The translations under genes were made by a program, and so were the position numbers. A DNA stretch of 64,000 nt from Nibrella saemangeumensis. Lineage in GTDB: Bacteria > Bacteroidota > Bacteroidia > Cytophagales > Spirosomataceae. The DNA lies in the NCBI RefSeq assembly GCF_039541915.1, contig NZ_BAABHD010000001.1, positions 1-64,000 on the forward strand, read 5' to 3'. Positions within the stretch are counted from its first letter, which is position 1. Each line of letters begins with the position of its first letter. Positions 16,386 through 25,281 of the stretch are shown piece by piece. The notes below the pieces were generated by a model, which did no database searches, was not told the origin of the DNA, and was given only the letters and a program-made list of their open reading frames with translations.

Positions 16386-17528
16386 ATGGACTTAAATCGA
16401 GCCTCTTCAATCCTGTTCCTATGGCTGATCAATATAATTGGTTATGGTCAGTCGCTCCAAAACCCAGATCACGAACGCCAATTTACTATTATAGGCAGGA
16501 TTGAAGGACTAAAGGATCAGACCAAATTATTCTTATTTGACTACGATACACAAAAAGATATTGATTCAACTTTTTCCAAGAACAATCAATTCGTGCTAAG
16601 AGGCAAGCGGATTGAGCCGAAACAACTTGCCATTTCTACTGCGCTTCCTGACTATCATGCTGTCGGTTTTTTCTGGGTGGATAATGATACGGTTCATTTA
16701 TCCGGTACTTTGTTGCAATTCAAACAAGCGGTACTTAGCGGATCGAAAACTGAGGATGAGCATCGTCGCTATAAAGCCCTTTTAGTACCTTTTCATCAGA
16801 AAAGAGATAGTCTAACCGCTCTAAAGCGAAAGCTACAGTACAAAGATTCGGTAGCTAGGAGGGAAGTAGAAAATGGATTTATTGCTCTAGAAACTCAGAC
16901 TCAAGCTATCAAAATTGAATTTATTAAGCAGAGCCCAGATTCCTATGTAAGTGCTGAGTTCCTTCGATTGTTTACTCTAACCAAAGACCTACCTAAGTCA
17001 CAGATACAATCACTTTATTTGGGATTATCCAATCGGCTACAAAGATCCGCTATTGGGCAACGCATCAGAGAATATCTGGAATTAAGCCAGGATTTAGCTA
17101 TTGGCAACCACTATATCGATTTTACTCAATTCGATTTAGCTGGGAATCCAGTGAAGGTATCTGATTATAAAGGTAAGTATGTGTTGCTTGAGTTTTGGGG
17201 TTCAGGTTGCGTTCCTTGTCGAGCTGAAAATCCGCAAATGGTCGAGCTTTATAAAAAATATCACCCACAAGAATTAGAAATTATTGGTATCTCATTAGAT
17301 ATCGATAAGGACAGATGGAGGAAAGCGGTCGAGCAAGACCAATTACCATGGCCCCAACTTTCTGATCTGAAAGGAGCCTATAACAAAGGCGTGTTAATTT
17401 ATAACGTTCCCGCTATGCCATCTAACTTTTTAATTGATTCAAATGGTATAATCATTGGCCGTGATCTGAGACGAGAGAAGCTGAAAGATAAGTTAGCAGA
17501 ACTCTTTAAAAAATTTCCATCACACTAA
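16386..17528 (+). CDS. TlpA-like thiol-disulfide oxidoreductase with N-terminal DUF4369-like domain
   Basis: 380 residues. A hydrophobic N-terminus (~8-20) acts as signal or anchor. Residues ~33-120 look like the DUF4369 beta domain found before many Bacteroidota thioredoxins, then comes a helical linker (~125-235) and a thioredoxin fold from ~243. The active site is WGSGCVPC with C275 and C278, in place of the common WATWCxPC, and the cis-Pro loop is NVPAMPSNFLID. It probably reduces disulfides in the periplasm or acts in cytochrome maturation or stress. The gene is distinctly AT-rich relative to its neighbours and lies next to a MITE-like element, so acquisition is possible. It ends 4 bases into the convergent gene (stop codons overlap at 17525-17528). 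Confidence 0.85.
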   Translation: MDLNRASSILFLWLINIIGYGQSLQNPDHERQFTIIGRIEGLKDQTKLFLFDYDTQKDIDSTFSKNNQFVLRGKRIEPKQLAISTALPDYHAVGFFWVDNDTVHLSGTLLQFKQAVLSGSKTEDEHRRYKALLVPFHQKRDSLTALKRKLQYKDSVARREVENGFIALETQTQAIKIEFIKQSPDSYVSAEFLRLFTLTKDLPKSQIQSLYLGLSNRLQRSAIGQRIREYLELSQDLAIGNHYIDFTQFDLAGNPVKVSDYKGKYVLLEFWGSGCVPCRAENPQMVELYKKYHPQELEIIGISLDIDKDRWRKAVEQDQLPWPQLSDLKGAYNKGVLIYNVPAMPSNFLIDSNGIIIGRDLRREKLKDKLAELFKKFPSH

Positions 17529-18718
17529 TACTCCTTCCCAGCTCCGCCACCGCCGAAATCACCCCCGCCGTAGCTGAGGCCTTTGGGGGGCTGGGTAGAG
17601 GCTGCCGCCTGAATAGCGCCGACCGTTTCGGCATCCAGGAAAAACTCTTTGGGGGAGTCTTCGTCAGGGACATCGGTGAAGCCGTAGCGGGGCTCCCGCA
17701 GGTACCGGATGAGCGGTATGCTTATCAACACCAGAATTAATCCGCTTACGGTCAGGTGAACCGACCAGGGCAGTACGCCGATATAGTTGCGGGCGGTAGC
17801 GATCGCGCCCGCTGTGCCCAGACAGGCTAAGATCAGAAACATCCGGTTTTTGCGCGTGGTGCCGATAAACCCGTACAGCAACGGAATCCCAAACGTAAAC
17901 AGCCAGAAAAGCCACGACAGTGCAATCTCGGACGCACCGCTAAACGCGCCCCGCAGGTTTAGGTCGGGTTTGAGCAAAAACGACAATACCTCCCGCACAA
18001 AGAAATAATTGCCGTTGATCAGCAACAGACTGAGCGTCATCCACTGCGCCAGATTCAGGGCATCGGACCAGTAGACATTTTTCTTTGACCGCAACGAAAG
18101 GTCCAGTCGCAACGCCAGCCAGTATAGCCCTGCCGAGAGCGCCATCATGACTAATGGGATAAGGAGGTCTGCTGAAGCGGTATCGTTGAGCAGGTCGAAC
18201 ACCAGCGTATATACGGCACTAATTAAACCAAACATCACAATCAGGTCGCCATAATACCAGACCACCGCAAACAGCACCGGCAGTGACACCAGGCAGCGTG
18301 ACCATACCGGCGTTTCATCCGGTAGCCAGACATTCAGGCCAATAACCAGCAGGGCCGTCATGAAGGCGATCAAGGCATTATCGACCCCGTTGCGGAACAT
18401 ACCCTGCTTACGAATCAGGAACTCCACAAAAAAGCCGATGCCAATCCCCAGCAGAATATTAAATAATCCGGTAGCGAACGATTCCTGGAGTACATCCGAC
18501 AGAATGAGCCCTAACAGGGCATACCCGCCACTGGCCGCTACAATGGAGAAGAGAAACAACCCAATCTCCACAAAAGCACTGGTATCCCTAAACTTGACCG
18601 GGTATGTCTCTTTAATAACCGCCAATTGGGAATCATTTACCAGTCCCTCCCGGTGCCAGCGCTGGGCCTGGTTGATAATCTCGCGGTTATAGATCCATTC
18701 TTCGTTGTATGCTTTCAT
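17525..18718 (-). CDS. Polytopic membrane protein with Gly-rich C-terminal tail
   Basis: 397 residues, about ten hydrophobic segments from residue ~48 to ~345, then a soluble tail ending SYGGGDFGGGGAGKEY. The N-terminal ~45 residues (REIINQAQRWHREGLVNDSQ) resemble the short DUF2157-type lead-in found in the upstream gene. Its start overlaps the upstream gene's stop by four bases (ATGA), which implies translational coupling. The Gly-rich tail is reminiscent of TPM-domain (LemA-associated) proteins but no TPM domain is present. Function unknown; the two proteins probably act together in the inner membrane. Confidence 0.75.
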   Translation of the reverse strand: MKAYNEEWIYNREIINQAQRWHREGLVNDSQLAVIKETYPVKFRDTSAFVEIGLFLFSIVAASGGYALLGLILSDVLQESFATGLFNILLGIGIGFFVEFLIRKQGMFRNGVDNALIAFMTALLVIGLNVWLPDETPVWSRCLVSLPVLFAVVWYYGDLIVMFGLISAVYTLVFDLLNDTASADLLIPLVMMALSAGLYWLALRLDLSLRSKKNVYWSDALNLAQWMTLSLLLINGNYFFVREVLSFLLKPDLNLRGAFSGASEIALSWLFWLFTFGIPLLYGFIGTTRKNRMFLILACLGTAGAIATARNYIGVLPWSVHLTVSGLILVLISIPLIRYLREPRYGFTDVPDEDSPKEFFLDAETVGAIQAAASTQPPKGLSYGGGDFGGGGAGKEY

Positions 18719-19707
18719 GTTGTTACCAGGGTTCTTCGGTAATGGAGCAGATACATCACCAACCCGATACCCGTTAGCAAAAAATACAGGGTGCCTACGT
18801 AGTTGTTTGGTTCCATATAATGAAACAGGAGATAGGTGAATCCGATATAACCGTATATCGAGCTCATCAAGGCGTATAGAAACGCTTTCTCCCGACGTGA
18901 GCGGCCCCGACGGGCATAATTGTACCGGGCATAGCGATCGAACAGAAAACAGGCGGCTGCCAGCCCCAGCGCAAACATTATTCGCAGGTCGTCGAAGTTA
19001 AATACCCCTGCTACCAGGGCTAACAGCAACAGGTTACCGGCAATGGTCAGGTACGTAAAAGTAAAATGCCGCTTAATGAGCTGCCGTTCGAGAAACATGC
19101 CGGCCCCGATCAGCACCAGGCTGAGAATAATGGCCGAGAAGGTAATCTTCAGGTCGAAGAAGTTGCCTTTGAAATAAAGATTCAGCGGCCGGATGGTGAC
19201 CCCAATCCAGGAAATCAGGGCAACCAGCGCCATGCTCAGCACCCCCCGGTGGTCGAATCGGTAGGCCAGGATCAGGAACAGCACCGCCGGGATGATGGTA
19301 ACCAGCCCGTAGCGCTCGCCAAACAGGTTGTACTGGTATTGCAGGTAGCCTTCCAGCGTCAGAAACAGCAGACAGCCCAGAATGAGGGCGTAGTCCCCGA
19401 AGGGTGACTGGCTTTTGACGTGCCGGTTGCTCATCGGCGGCCGGTAATACCAGGCAAAGGCGAAGCAGAGCGCACACAGCACGCTCATGGTAATCACAAC
19501 GGCGCTGTGGCTGATGCGGTCGATGTTGTCGTAAATCAGCAGACCGAAACCCATTGCAAAGAGGAGGATCCCCACGTATAAAATAGACCGTAACTCAAAA
19601 TGCACCGAGAACGGCCGTTCATCCTCTATATCGGCAATAGCGGTTTGTTGCTCTCTCGTGAGTAGCCCTCGCTGACCCAGTTCATCGAGTATGGTTTTGG
19701 GACTCAT
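18715..19707 (-). CDS. DUF2157-type membrane protein
   Basis: 330 residues. The N-terminal cytoplasmic segment (ILDELGQRGLLTREQQTAIA) is the DUF2157-like motif, followed by about nine hydrophobic helices beginning at ~40 (RSILYVGILLFAMGFGLLIY). A basic loop, ARRGRSRREKAF, precedes the last two helices. It is first in a two-gene operon with the coupled membrane protein downstream. DUF2157 proteins have no established biochemical role. The gene is divergent from the FAN1-like nuclease gene at 19855, sharing a 147-bp spacer. Confidence 0.8.
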   Translation of the reverse strand: MSPKTILDELGQRGLLTREQQTAIADIEDERPFSVHFELRSILYVGILLFAMGFGLLIYDNIDRISHSAVVITMSVLCALCFAFAWYYRPPMSNRHVKSQSPFGDYALILGCLLFLTLEGYLQYQYNLFGERYGLVTIIPAVLFLILAYRFDHRGVLSMALVALISWIGVTIRPLNLYFKGNFFDLKITFSAIILSLVLIGAGMFLERQLIKRHFTFTYLTIAGNLLLLALVAGVFNFDDLRIMFALGLAAACFLFDRYARYNYARRGRSRREKAFLYALMSSIYGYIGFTYLLFHYMEPNNYVGTLYFLLTGIGLVMYLLHYRRTLVTT

Positions 19708-19806
19708 GCTGCTTTGTCAAAAACGGTTGGACGAACAACCGGCCGTCTTCCGAACATCAATATACGTCCTGCTAATTGAGGTTTCCCTTGGGGACATATA
19801 CCGTCA

Positions 19807-19814
19807 TATTTTTG
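19807..19814 (+). promoter_or_regulatory. Candidate -7 box of the FAN1-like gene
   Basis: TATTTTTG matches TAnnTTTG, 40 bases before the ATG at 19855. A TTG at 19788-19790 is closer than the ideal 19-20-base spacer. Confidence 0.35.
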
Positions 19815-19854
19815 TTATATTCCTATAAGGAACGCTGTAGAACGCAATAGGTTT

Positions 19855-21543
19855 ATGGTTGGGCGTCAGAAAATAGAATTACCCTCTAAATATTATCTCG
19901 GAAATTTTCGGTATCTGCTCGACTTTGTACAGCGGCTTTACGGCAGCCTGATGAACGAAGCGGAGTGGGATTTCGTCCGGCGCTTCGACGCGCTGACCGA
20001 AGATGCTCAATGTCTGTTTGTGCGGTTCAGCAATCGAAAAGGGACCTTCTTTCGGGTTAATAAACTAAGCTATAAGGAAATAGAGGAATTACCGGCTGCG
20101 TTAGGTGAACTGCTGTTGAGCGGCTTTGTAGAGCGGCTCTCGGCGCACCACGAGATTATGGGTGCCGAAGTCCTCAATACATTTACCAAACCCGAACTGC
20201 TGGAACTGCTGCCCCTTGAGCCGGAGGAACTGAAACCCCTTGCCAAGCAGAAAAAAGAGGATGTGGTACGCTACGCCCTGCACGAGCTGGATTTTGGTGA
20301 GGTTGTCACCAGCCTGACTACCCGTGAGACGGTGGTGCGGATGAATTTTGAGGCCGAGGTGATGATGCTGAAGTACCTGTTCTTCGGCAACCGTTCGTCG
20401 GATATGTCGGAGTTTGTGATTCGGGATTTGGGGATGGTGAATTTCGAGCGCTACGATGAGTCAAAACTGACGGCTCGTTTCCGTACCCGTAAGGAGGTAG
20501 AGGATAAACTCTTGATCTCGCTCACCAACGAAGAGTTTCGAGAGCTGAAAGATGCCGAAACGCCGGCGGAGGATATTTACAACTGGTTTCTGAACTGGAA
20601 CGAAACCCGCCCGGAACTGACGGAGATTGCCATTCCCGGTTACCAAAAGCTGGTCGTCCGGGTAGGCGCCTTTCTGGAAAAGCAGAAGCTGCCGGAGCAG
20701 GCCTTGGCGGTTTACGAACTGTCGGACCGGGTACCGGCCCGCGAACGGCGCGTGCGCCTTCTGTTTCGCTACGGCATGATTGACGAAGCGCTGGCGCTTT
20801 GCGACGAAATTGCTGTCACCCCGCAGAATGCGGAGGAGAAGTTCTTCGCCAATGACTTCCGCGAAAAGATGCTGAGTGCGGGGGAGAAGAAGCGCAGCAA
20901 AAAATCGACTACCCGGTTTCTGTCCGATGCCGAGAGTGTGTCAATACCGGCGGCTTACCGCCACCATGTCGAAGCCGGCGTGATGGCCTATTACCTGGAA
21001 GAAGGGTACGATGCTGCCTTTACGGAAAATTATCCCTGGCGGGGCCTCTTTGGACTGGTGTTCTGGGATATTATTTACGATGCCAACGTGCAGGCCATCC
21101 ATCACCCGTTGCAGCGCACGCCTTCGGACTTCTACCTGCCCGACTTCTACATGAAGCGGGAGGACCTGATTAAAAAGCGACTCAGCGAACTGGCTACTGC
21201 CGACGATTGGCGCATACACACCGAGCGGATATACAACGAGAAGCACGGCATCACCAACGTATTGGTCGACTGGAACGAAGAACTCCTTTCACTCGTCCAC
21301 CGGCTTGTCGCCCTGCTCGAACCGGCGCAGTTGAGGCTAATTCTACTGGAAATGGCCCGCAGTCTCCGCGAGAATACCCGTGGTTTTCCGGATCTGCTGA
21401 TCTGGCAGGAAGACGGCCAGTACGAATTCGTTGAAGTTAAATCTCCAACCGACCACCTGGGGGCCCAGCAATTGCACTGGCTACAGTACTTTCAGTCAAT
21501 TGGCGTTAAGGGAAAGGTTGTGCGGGTGGTGTGGGAGGTGTAA
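19855..21543 (+). CDS. FAN1-like VRR-NUC domain nuclease
   Basis: 562 residues. The C-terminal ~120 residues form a VRR-NUC fold with the PD-(D/E)xK signature: D513 in FPDLLIW, then E527 and K529 in YEFVEVKSPTD. The middle has TPR-like helices (EKQKLPEQALAVYELSDRVP), and the N-terminal part contains a SAP/winged-helix-like segment (FTKPELLELLPLEPEELKPL). This is the domain order of Fanconi-associated nuclease 1 and its bacterial homologs, 5' flap endonucleases that act on interstrand crosslinks. The block AFTENYPWRGLFGLVFWDII is also characteristic. Cytoplasmic, single-gene unit; convergent with a methyltransferase gene (6-bp gap). Confidence 0.88.
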   Translation: MVGRQKIELPSKYYLGNFRYLLDFVQRLYGSLMNEAEWDFVRRFDALTEDAQCLFVRFSNRKGTFFRVNKLSYKEIEELPAALGELLLSGFVERLSAHHEIMGAEVLNTFTKPELLELLPLEPEELKPLAKQKKEDVVRYALHELDFGEVVTSLTTRETVVRMNFEAEVMMLKYLFFGNRSSDMSEFVIRDLGMVNFERYDESKLTARFRTRKEVEDKLLISLTNEEFRELKDAETPAEDIYNWFLNWNETRPELTEIAIPGYQKLVVRVGAFLEKQKLPEQALAVYELSDRVPARERRVRLLFRYGMIDEALALCDEIAVTPQNAEEKFFANDFREKMLSAGEKKRSKKSTTRFLSDAESVSIPAAYRHHVEAGVMAYYLEEGYDAAFTENYPWRGLFGLVFWDIIYDANVQAIHHPLQRTPSDFYLPDFYMKREDLIKKRLSELATADDWRIHTERIYNEKHGITNVLVDWNEELLSLVHRLVALLEPAQLRLILLEMARSLRENTRGFPDLLIWQEDGQYEFVEVKSPTDHLGAQQLHWLQYFQSIGVKGKVVRVVWEV

Positions 21544-21549
21544 TGTACA

Positions 21550-22287
21550 TTACAGCCGCCCCACCCGCAACACTACCGGAAACTTCACATCTTTCTCCTC
21601 TTCTCCCCATACTCCTGAAAGCTCTTCGGCCAGATACTTCACCGGGTCGTTTTGGTGCTGGCGGATGTAGTTCTGCACGGCGGACCAGGTGCGGAGGTAG
21701 TTCAGGAAACGTTCGGCGGTCCAGTGGCGGTGAATGGTGAACTGGCGCTGCTGGACGTCGGCAAACGGGAAAGGCAGGTTTACGTAGTTTTCGTCGATGT
21801 GGCGTCGCTGCGGGTCCCAGTAAGGGCCAACCCGGTTGCGGTAAAAATCCTGAATCAGGGCGTCAAGGCTAGCATCCACTAAGGCAACGCCGTACATCCA
21901 TTCGGCAACGATAGCTCCCGGTTTGGCTACTCGTATGACCTCCTGGTGAAACGCTTCGACATCGAACCAGTGTAGCGCCTGCGCAACCGTAATCAGGTCG
22001 AAGTGCTGGTCAGGAAACGGGGTATGCTCGGCCGGCGTTACCTGGTAGCGGATGTTAGGGCGCTGAACGGCTTTGCTTAGTTGCGCCTGACTAATATCTG
22101 TGGCTTCTACCTCAGCAAAATAATCAGCCAGTATAACCGCCACCTGGCCGTTACCCGTTGCGCAGTCCCAGGCCCGCTGGCGGTTTGTGACAAACGACAA
22201 CAGGTAGTTGTACAACTCAGCCGGATAATCGATCCGGTATTGCTGGTATAAATCGGCATGGCCCGAGAAGCGGTCGACTGGAGACAT
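21550..22287 (-). CDS. Class I SAM-dependent methyltransferase
   Basis: 245 residues. Motif I is WDCATGNGQVAVILADYF (~40-57), followed by the acidic residue of motif II (VEATDISQAQL) and motif IV FDLITVAQALHWFDVEAF. The 'ALHWFD' signature is typical of the Methyltransf_11 subgroup related to yeast Crg1/Tmt1 (small-acid or lipid methyltransferases). The substrate is not predictable. Monocistronic by position, with a short convergent gap to the FAN1-like gene. Confidence 0.85.
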   Translation of the reverse strand: MSPVDRFSGHADLYQQYRIDYPAELYNYLLSFVTNRQRAWDCATGNGQVAVILADYFAEVEATDISQAQLSKAVQRPNIRYQVTPAEHTPFPDQHFDLITVAQALHWFDVEAFHQEVIRVAKPGAIVAEWMYGVALVDASLDALIQDFYRNRVGPYWDPQRRHIDENYVNLPFPFADVQQRQFTIHRHWTAERFLNYLRTWSAVQNYIRQHQNDPVKYLAEELSGVWGEEEKDVKFPVVLRVGRL

Positions 22288-22401
22288 AAGGGTACGTGAG
22301 GAAGAACTCTAAAAAATCTGAAATTTTTTTATCCCTAATTAAACCCCCGGCAGGTTGTTCTGTCTAACAGGAGGCTGATGTTGCAAAAAGTTGTTATAAA
22401 A

Positions 22402-22432
22402 TTGGCTGATACAGGTATTCAGTTTAATTTTG
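22402..22432 (+). promoter_or_regulatory. Promoter of the cytochrome c gene (-33 TTG, -7 TAATTTTG)
   Basis: TTG at 22402-22404 and TAATTTTG at 22425-22432 are separated by 20 bases, matching the Bacteroidota housekeeping promoter (TTG-N19/20-TAnnTTTG). The leader to the ATG at 22498 would be about 60 bases. This is the best promoter match found in the window. Confidence 0.6.
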
Positions 22433-22497
22433 TTAGTCTCATTCAGCCTGTTTGAACGCTTTTGTTTCACTCTATTGCCTTTTAACTTAGTTTTCTA

Positions 22498-22872
22498 ATG
22501 AAAAAAACGCTTGGAACTCTTCTGGCTACGGCTCTGCTGGCCGTGCTATCTTTTTCCGCCAAGGCGCAGACCAAAGTGCCGGATGACATTAATGCGCTGC
22601 TCAGCAAGCATACCTGCCTGGCCTGTCACAACGCAGATACCCGTCTGGTTGGCCCTGCCTACAAAGATGTAGCGAAGAAGAAATATACCAATCAGCAGAT
22701 TGTTGACCTGATTTATAACCCGAAGCCGGAACACTGGCCAGGCTATCCGCCGATGGCTCCTATGAAGCAGGTGCCGAAGGAAGACGCGCTGAAGATCGCC
22801 GGATGGATTAACTCGTTGGCAGGTGGCCCGGCAAAAGCCCCGGCTAAGAAGCCAGCTGCCAAGAAGTCTTAG
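22498..22872 (+). CDS. Small c-type cytochrome with Lys/Ala/Pro tail
   Basis: 124 residues with a signal peptide (MKKTLGTLLATALLAVLSFS, cut after AKA). The single haem site is C40-L-A-C43-H44, and the sixth ligand is probably Met86 or Met89 in GYPPMAPMKQVP. This is the cytochrome c551/c552-like class I fold of ~80 residues. The C-terminus is an unusual basic low-complexity tail (AKAPAKKPAAKKS) that may bind acidic partners or the membrane surface. It works as a periplasmic electron carrier. Its TAG stop is directly followed by a CTGCC-type repeat, which contains a terminator. Confidence 0.9.
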   Translation: MKKTLGTLLATALLAVLSFSAKAQTKVPDDINALLSKHTCLACHNADTRLVGPAYKDVAKKKYTNQQIVDLIYNPKPEHWPGYPPMAPMKQVPKEDALKIAGWINSLAGGPAKAPAKKPAAKKS

Positions 22873-23026
22873 TAGGCAGATTTTAGTAGGCAATGAGCAG
22901 TTTGCAGTAGGCAGAATGCTCAATTGATACACAAATCAAAAAGCGCCTTATCTGTCGATTTGGCGCTTTTCCTTTTATTTTGCTCCCCTAACTCTGCCTA
23001 CTGAGAACTGCCCACTGCCTGCCCTA
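22870..23026. repeat. CTGCCTACTG-type dispersed repeat element (copy 2) around a terminator
   Basis: The left part (22870-22917) begins at the cytochrome stop codon and contains TAGTAGGCAG, GCAGTTTGCAGTAGGCAG and similar words. The right part (22992-23026) carries CTGCCTACTG and CTGCCCACTGCCTGCC and runs into the complement of the rlmB TAG stop. The core holds a terminator hairpin (22938-22972). Confidence 0.8.
22938..22972. terminator. Bidirectional terminator between cytochrome c and rlmB
   Basis: AAAAAGCGCC and GGCGCTTTT form the stem, with A-rich and T-rich flanks on either side, so it can serve both convergent genes. Confidence 0.8.
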
Positions 23027-23818
23027 AACACTCCGCTGCCGTACCACTTCGTAGAGCACAATGCCGGTTGCAACGGACACGTTCAGCGAACCGACTTCAC
23101 CGAACATAGGAATTCGGATGTGGGTATCCACCAGTTTGAGTAGTTCGGGAGAAATACCGTCCTCCTCGGAACCCATCACAATGGCAATTGGCCCCGACAG
23201 ATCAGCGGTATATATGTCGCGGAAGCTCTTTTCGGTACAGGCCACTACCTGTATGCCCGAATCTTTCAGGTAATTGATGGTACCGACCAGATCGTACTCC
23301 CGGCAAACAGCGATGTGGTTTAAGGCACCCGACGAGGTTTTCATCGCGTCGGCGTTGATCATCGCCGATCCCCGGCCGGGAATTACAATGGTTTGCACCC
23401 CCGCGCATTCGGCCGTGCGGGCAATGGCTCCAAAATTACGCACGTCGGTGATGCGGTCGAGCAAGAGGAAAAAGGGTGTTATTCCCTTTTCGTATACATC
23501 GGCAATGACGTTGGACAGCTTGACGTAATTGATTGCTGAGATAAAACAAATAACGCCCTGGTGATTCTTGCGCGTCAGCCGGTTCAGCTTCTCTACCGGC
23601 ACCCGCTGAATGGTCACCCGGCGCTCGTAAGCCAGTTGCTGGATTTCCGGGTGGCTGAACCCCTTATCCATCAGCAGCCGGTCGATCTCCTGCCCCGATT
23701 TCAGGGTCTCCATCACCGACTGTACACCAAATACCATCTCATCCGGTTCCGGACGAAAGACTGGACGGGATCGGTTCCCCTCCGAACGATTTATTCGCGA
23801 ATTGCCCCGGTTCTCCAT
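23024..23818 (-). CDS. rlmB: 23S rRNA (guanosine-2'-O-)-methyltransferase, RlmB/TrmH family
   Basis: 264 residues. A basic, disordered N-terminus is followed by the SpoU substrate-binding domain (MVFGVQSVMETLKSGQEIDR) and the knotted catalytic domain with LLLDRITDVRNFGAIARTAE, VIPGRGSAMINADAMKTSSG, IVMGSEEDGISPELL and RIPMFGEVGSLNVSVATGIV. These are SpoU motifs 1-3. RlmB methylates G2251 in the ribosomal P-loop of E. coli. The start at 23818 overlaps the upstream GWxTD gene by 28 bases; the Met at residue 28 (MVFGV) is an alternative start that would remove the overlap. Confidence 0.93.
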   Translation of the reverse strand: MENRGNSRINRSEGNRSRPVFRPEPDEMVFGVQSVMETLKSGQEIDRLLMDKGFSHPEIQQLAYERRVTIQRVPVEKLNRLTRKNHQGVICFISAINYVKLSNVIADVYEKGITPFFLLLDRITDVRNFGAIARTAECAGVQTIVIPGRGSAMINADAMKTSSGALNHIAVCREYDLVGTINYLKDSGIQVVACTEKSFRDIYTADLSGPIAIVMGSEEDGISPELLKLVDTHIRIPMFGEVGSLNVSVATGIVLYEVVRQRSV

Positions 23819-25080
23819 GCTTCTACAATCGGGTACCAGATGGGTTGGTACTCTACGTACCGAACCAGTTCATAGTGGTCCTCGACAAATTGATTAGGTC
23901 TTTTGTTAAACGTAAAATTAATTTCTGAGACGTTGGCCCTTTTCGTGTATACCCACACCTCGCGATCGCGGCTGCGTTGTACACGGTCGGGTGGCCCCAA
24001 AACAATGTAAATCATGCCTTTGTCGGTCTTCCAGCCTTCCTTGTAGGTGGTAAACAGCTTATTGGCTTCTTCTACCCGGTTGTAATACGCCCGGATCGCC
24101 CGTCGGGCTACCTCTTCATTGCCCGACATCAGGCTTAACCAATAGCGGTCCAGCGCCTTTTTGGCGTCGGTGGCATTGTTCAGCTCGGTAATCTCCTGGC
24201 TGGTGCTCATGTAGAGCACCGGCTTAACGAGCTTCTCGGGCCGGGTGATACGCGGAAACCGCTTGTCGACCGCTACCAGGCCTAAGCCCGCAGCATCGGT
24301 GGTGTCTTCCACGAAGAAATAAAGCCCTTCTTCCGGTAACTGAATAGGCTGATTGGTCATTACCATCAAGGCCGTATCTACCGCCAGCGACCTGGGAGCC
24401 GGCCGGGACGAGGTATTCATGGGTGACTGGGCCGGGTCAAAGTCGTGCTTGTAGCGGAACAGGTAAAGTTGCTTGCTGGTTCCAGCTACATCCCGAATCA
24501 CTACTGTATCGTTTACATTGACATAGTTTTTCAGTTGAGGTAACTGACCGTTAGGAGAATACAAAGAAAACCGGTCGCTCAGCTTCGTGGCTTTAAACCG
24601 GATCGGTATATCGTTCAGTGACTTCTTGCCGCTGGTGGTTTCCGAAATTTCGGTCAGCAATACGGCGTTGCTGGCATTTGTCGGCTTTTTTACGTCGAAG
24701 ATCATCGTCAAATGATCGCCGTCGGGCACCACGGATTGTGCGTTGAGGGGCACATTGCCATACCCAAGCCGATCCCGGTTGTTGTAATCGGCGTACATGA
24801 CGTAATTGACCAGGAAGTGGGAGCTTAAATCGTCAACAGTCAATGGCTCCCCACCGGGCCGACGGCCATACACATTCAGGAAAACACGGGCTCCCGTGGA
24901 GTCGATGCTCAGAAACTTACCTTTAATAGCGGTAATTGTGTACTCACCCGAAGACGCTGCCGACGCCATGGGGGCCGATGCCGTAGTGCGGGGTACGCTC
25001 GTTTGCGTTTGCTGCGTTTTCTTATTCGATGCGCAGGCCGAACACATCAGAAATATAGATAATAAGGGTAGTAAGCGCAT
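23791..25080 (-). CDS. GWxTD-domain lipoprotein
   Basis: 429 residues. A lipobox (FLMCSAC, lipidated Cys ~16) marks it as a lipoprotein, followed by a Ser/Thr-rich linker. The C-terminal domain contains EGWKTDKGMIYIVLGPPDRV, the GWxTD signature, then WVYTKRANVSEINFTF and the terminal VRYVEYQPIWYPIVEAWRTG. GWxTD proteins are common in Bacteroidota, and no biochemical role is established. It overlaps and is probably co-transcribed with rlmB downstream. It starts downstream of a minus-strand terminator, so the operon has its own promoter in the 200-bp upstream gap. Confidence 0.88.
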   Translation of the reverse strand: MRLLPLLSIFLMCSACASNKKTQQTQTSVPRTTASAPMASAASSGEYTITAIKGKFLSIDSTGARVFLNVYGRRPGGEPLTVDDLSSHFLVNYVMYADYNNRDRLGYGNVPLNAQSVVPDGDHLTMIFDVKKPTNASNAVLLTEISETTSGKKSLNDIPIRFKATKLSDRFSLYSPNGQLPQLKNYVNVNDTVVIRDVAGTSKQLYLFRYKHDFDPAQSPMNTSSRPAPRSLAVDTALMVMTNQPIQLPEEGLYFFVEDTTDAAGLGLVAVDKRFPRITRPEKLVKPVLYMSTSQEITELNNATDAKKALDRYWLSLMSGNEEVARRAIRAYYNRVEEANKLFTTYKEGWKTDKGMIYIVLGPPDRVQRSRDREVWVYTKRANVSEINFTFNKRPNQFVEDHYELVRYVEYQPIWYPIVEAWRTGAIRE

Positions 25081-25131
25081 AGACGATAAAGAATAAAAAG
25101 TCTTCAGGCAATCGTATGTATCAAAATTAAA

Positions 25132-25161
25132 CGAAAAAAGCCGGTCGATTAGTTGACCGGC
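25132..25161 (-). terminator. Terminator of the receptor-GLPGLI operon
   Basis: GCCGGTC (25140-25146) pairs with GACCGGC (25155-25161). On the minus strand the stem is followed by TTTTTT. Confidence 0.8.
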
Positions 25162-25192
25162 ACACTATTTTTCTATTAATCAGGTACTAAGT

Positions 25193-25279
25193 AGTTGAAT
25201 GATAGAATGATTGAGTGATAGAATGGTTGAATGGTCCGCACGCATTCATTCCATCATTCTATCACTCAACCATTCAACT
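25193..25279. repeat. TTGAATGA-type dispersed repeat element (copy 1)
   Basis: The left part is a chain of TTGAATGA/TAGAATGA/TTGAGTGA words (25195-25231), the right part the same words in reverse complement (25246-25279), around a short core containing CCGCACGC. The element forms a long imperfect hairpin directly downstream of the GLPGLI gene. A second element of the same word family is at 52463-52590. Confidence 0.8.
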
Positions 25280-25281
25280 AT

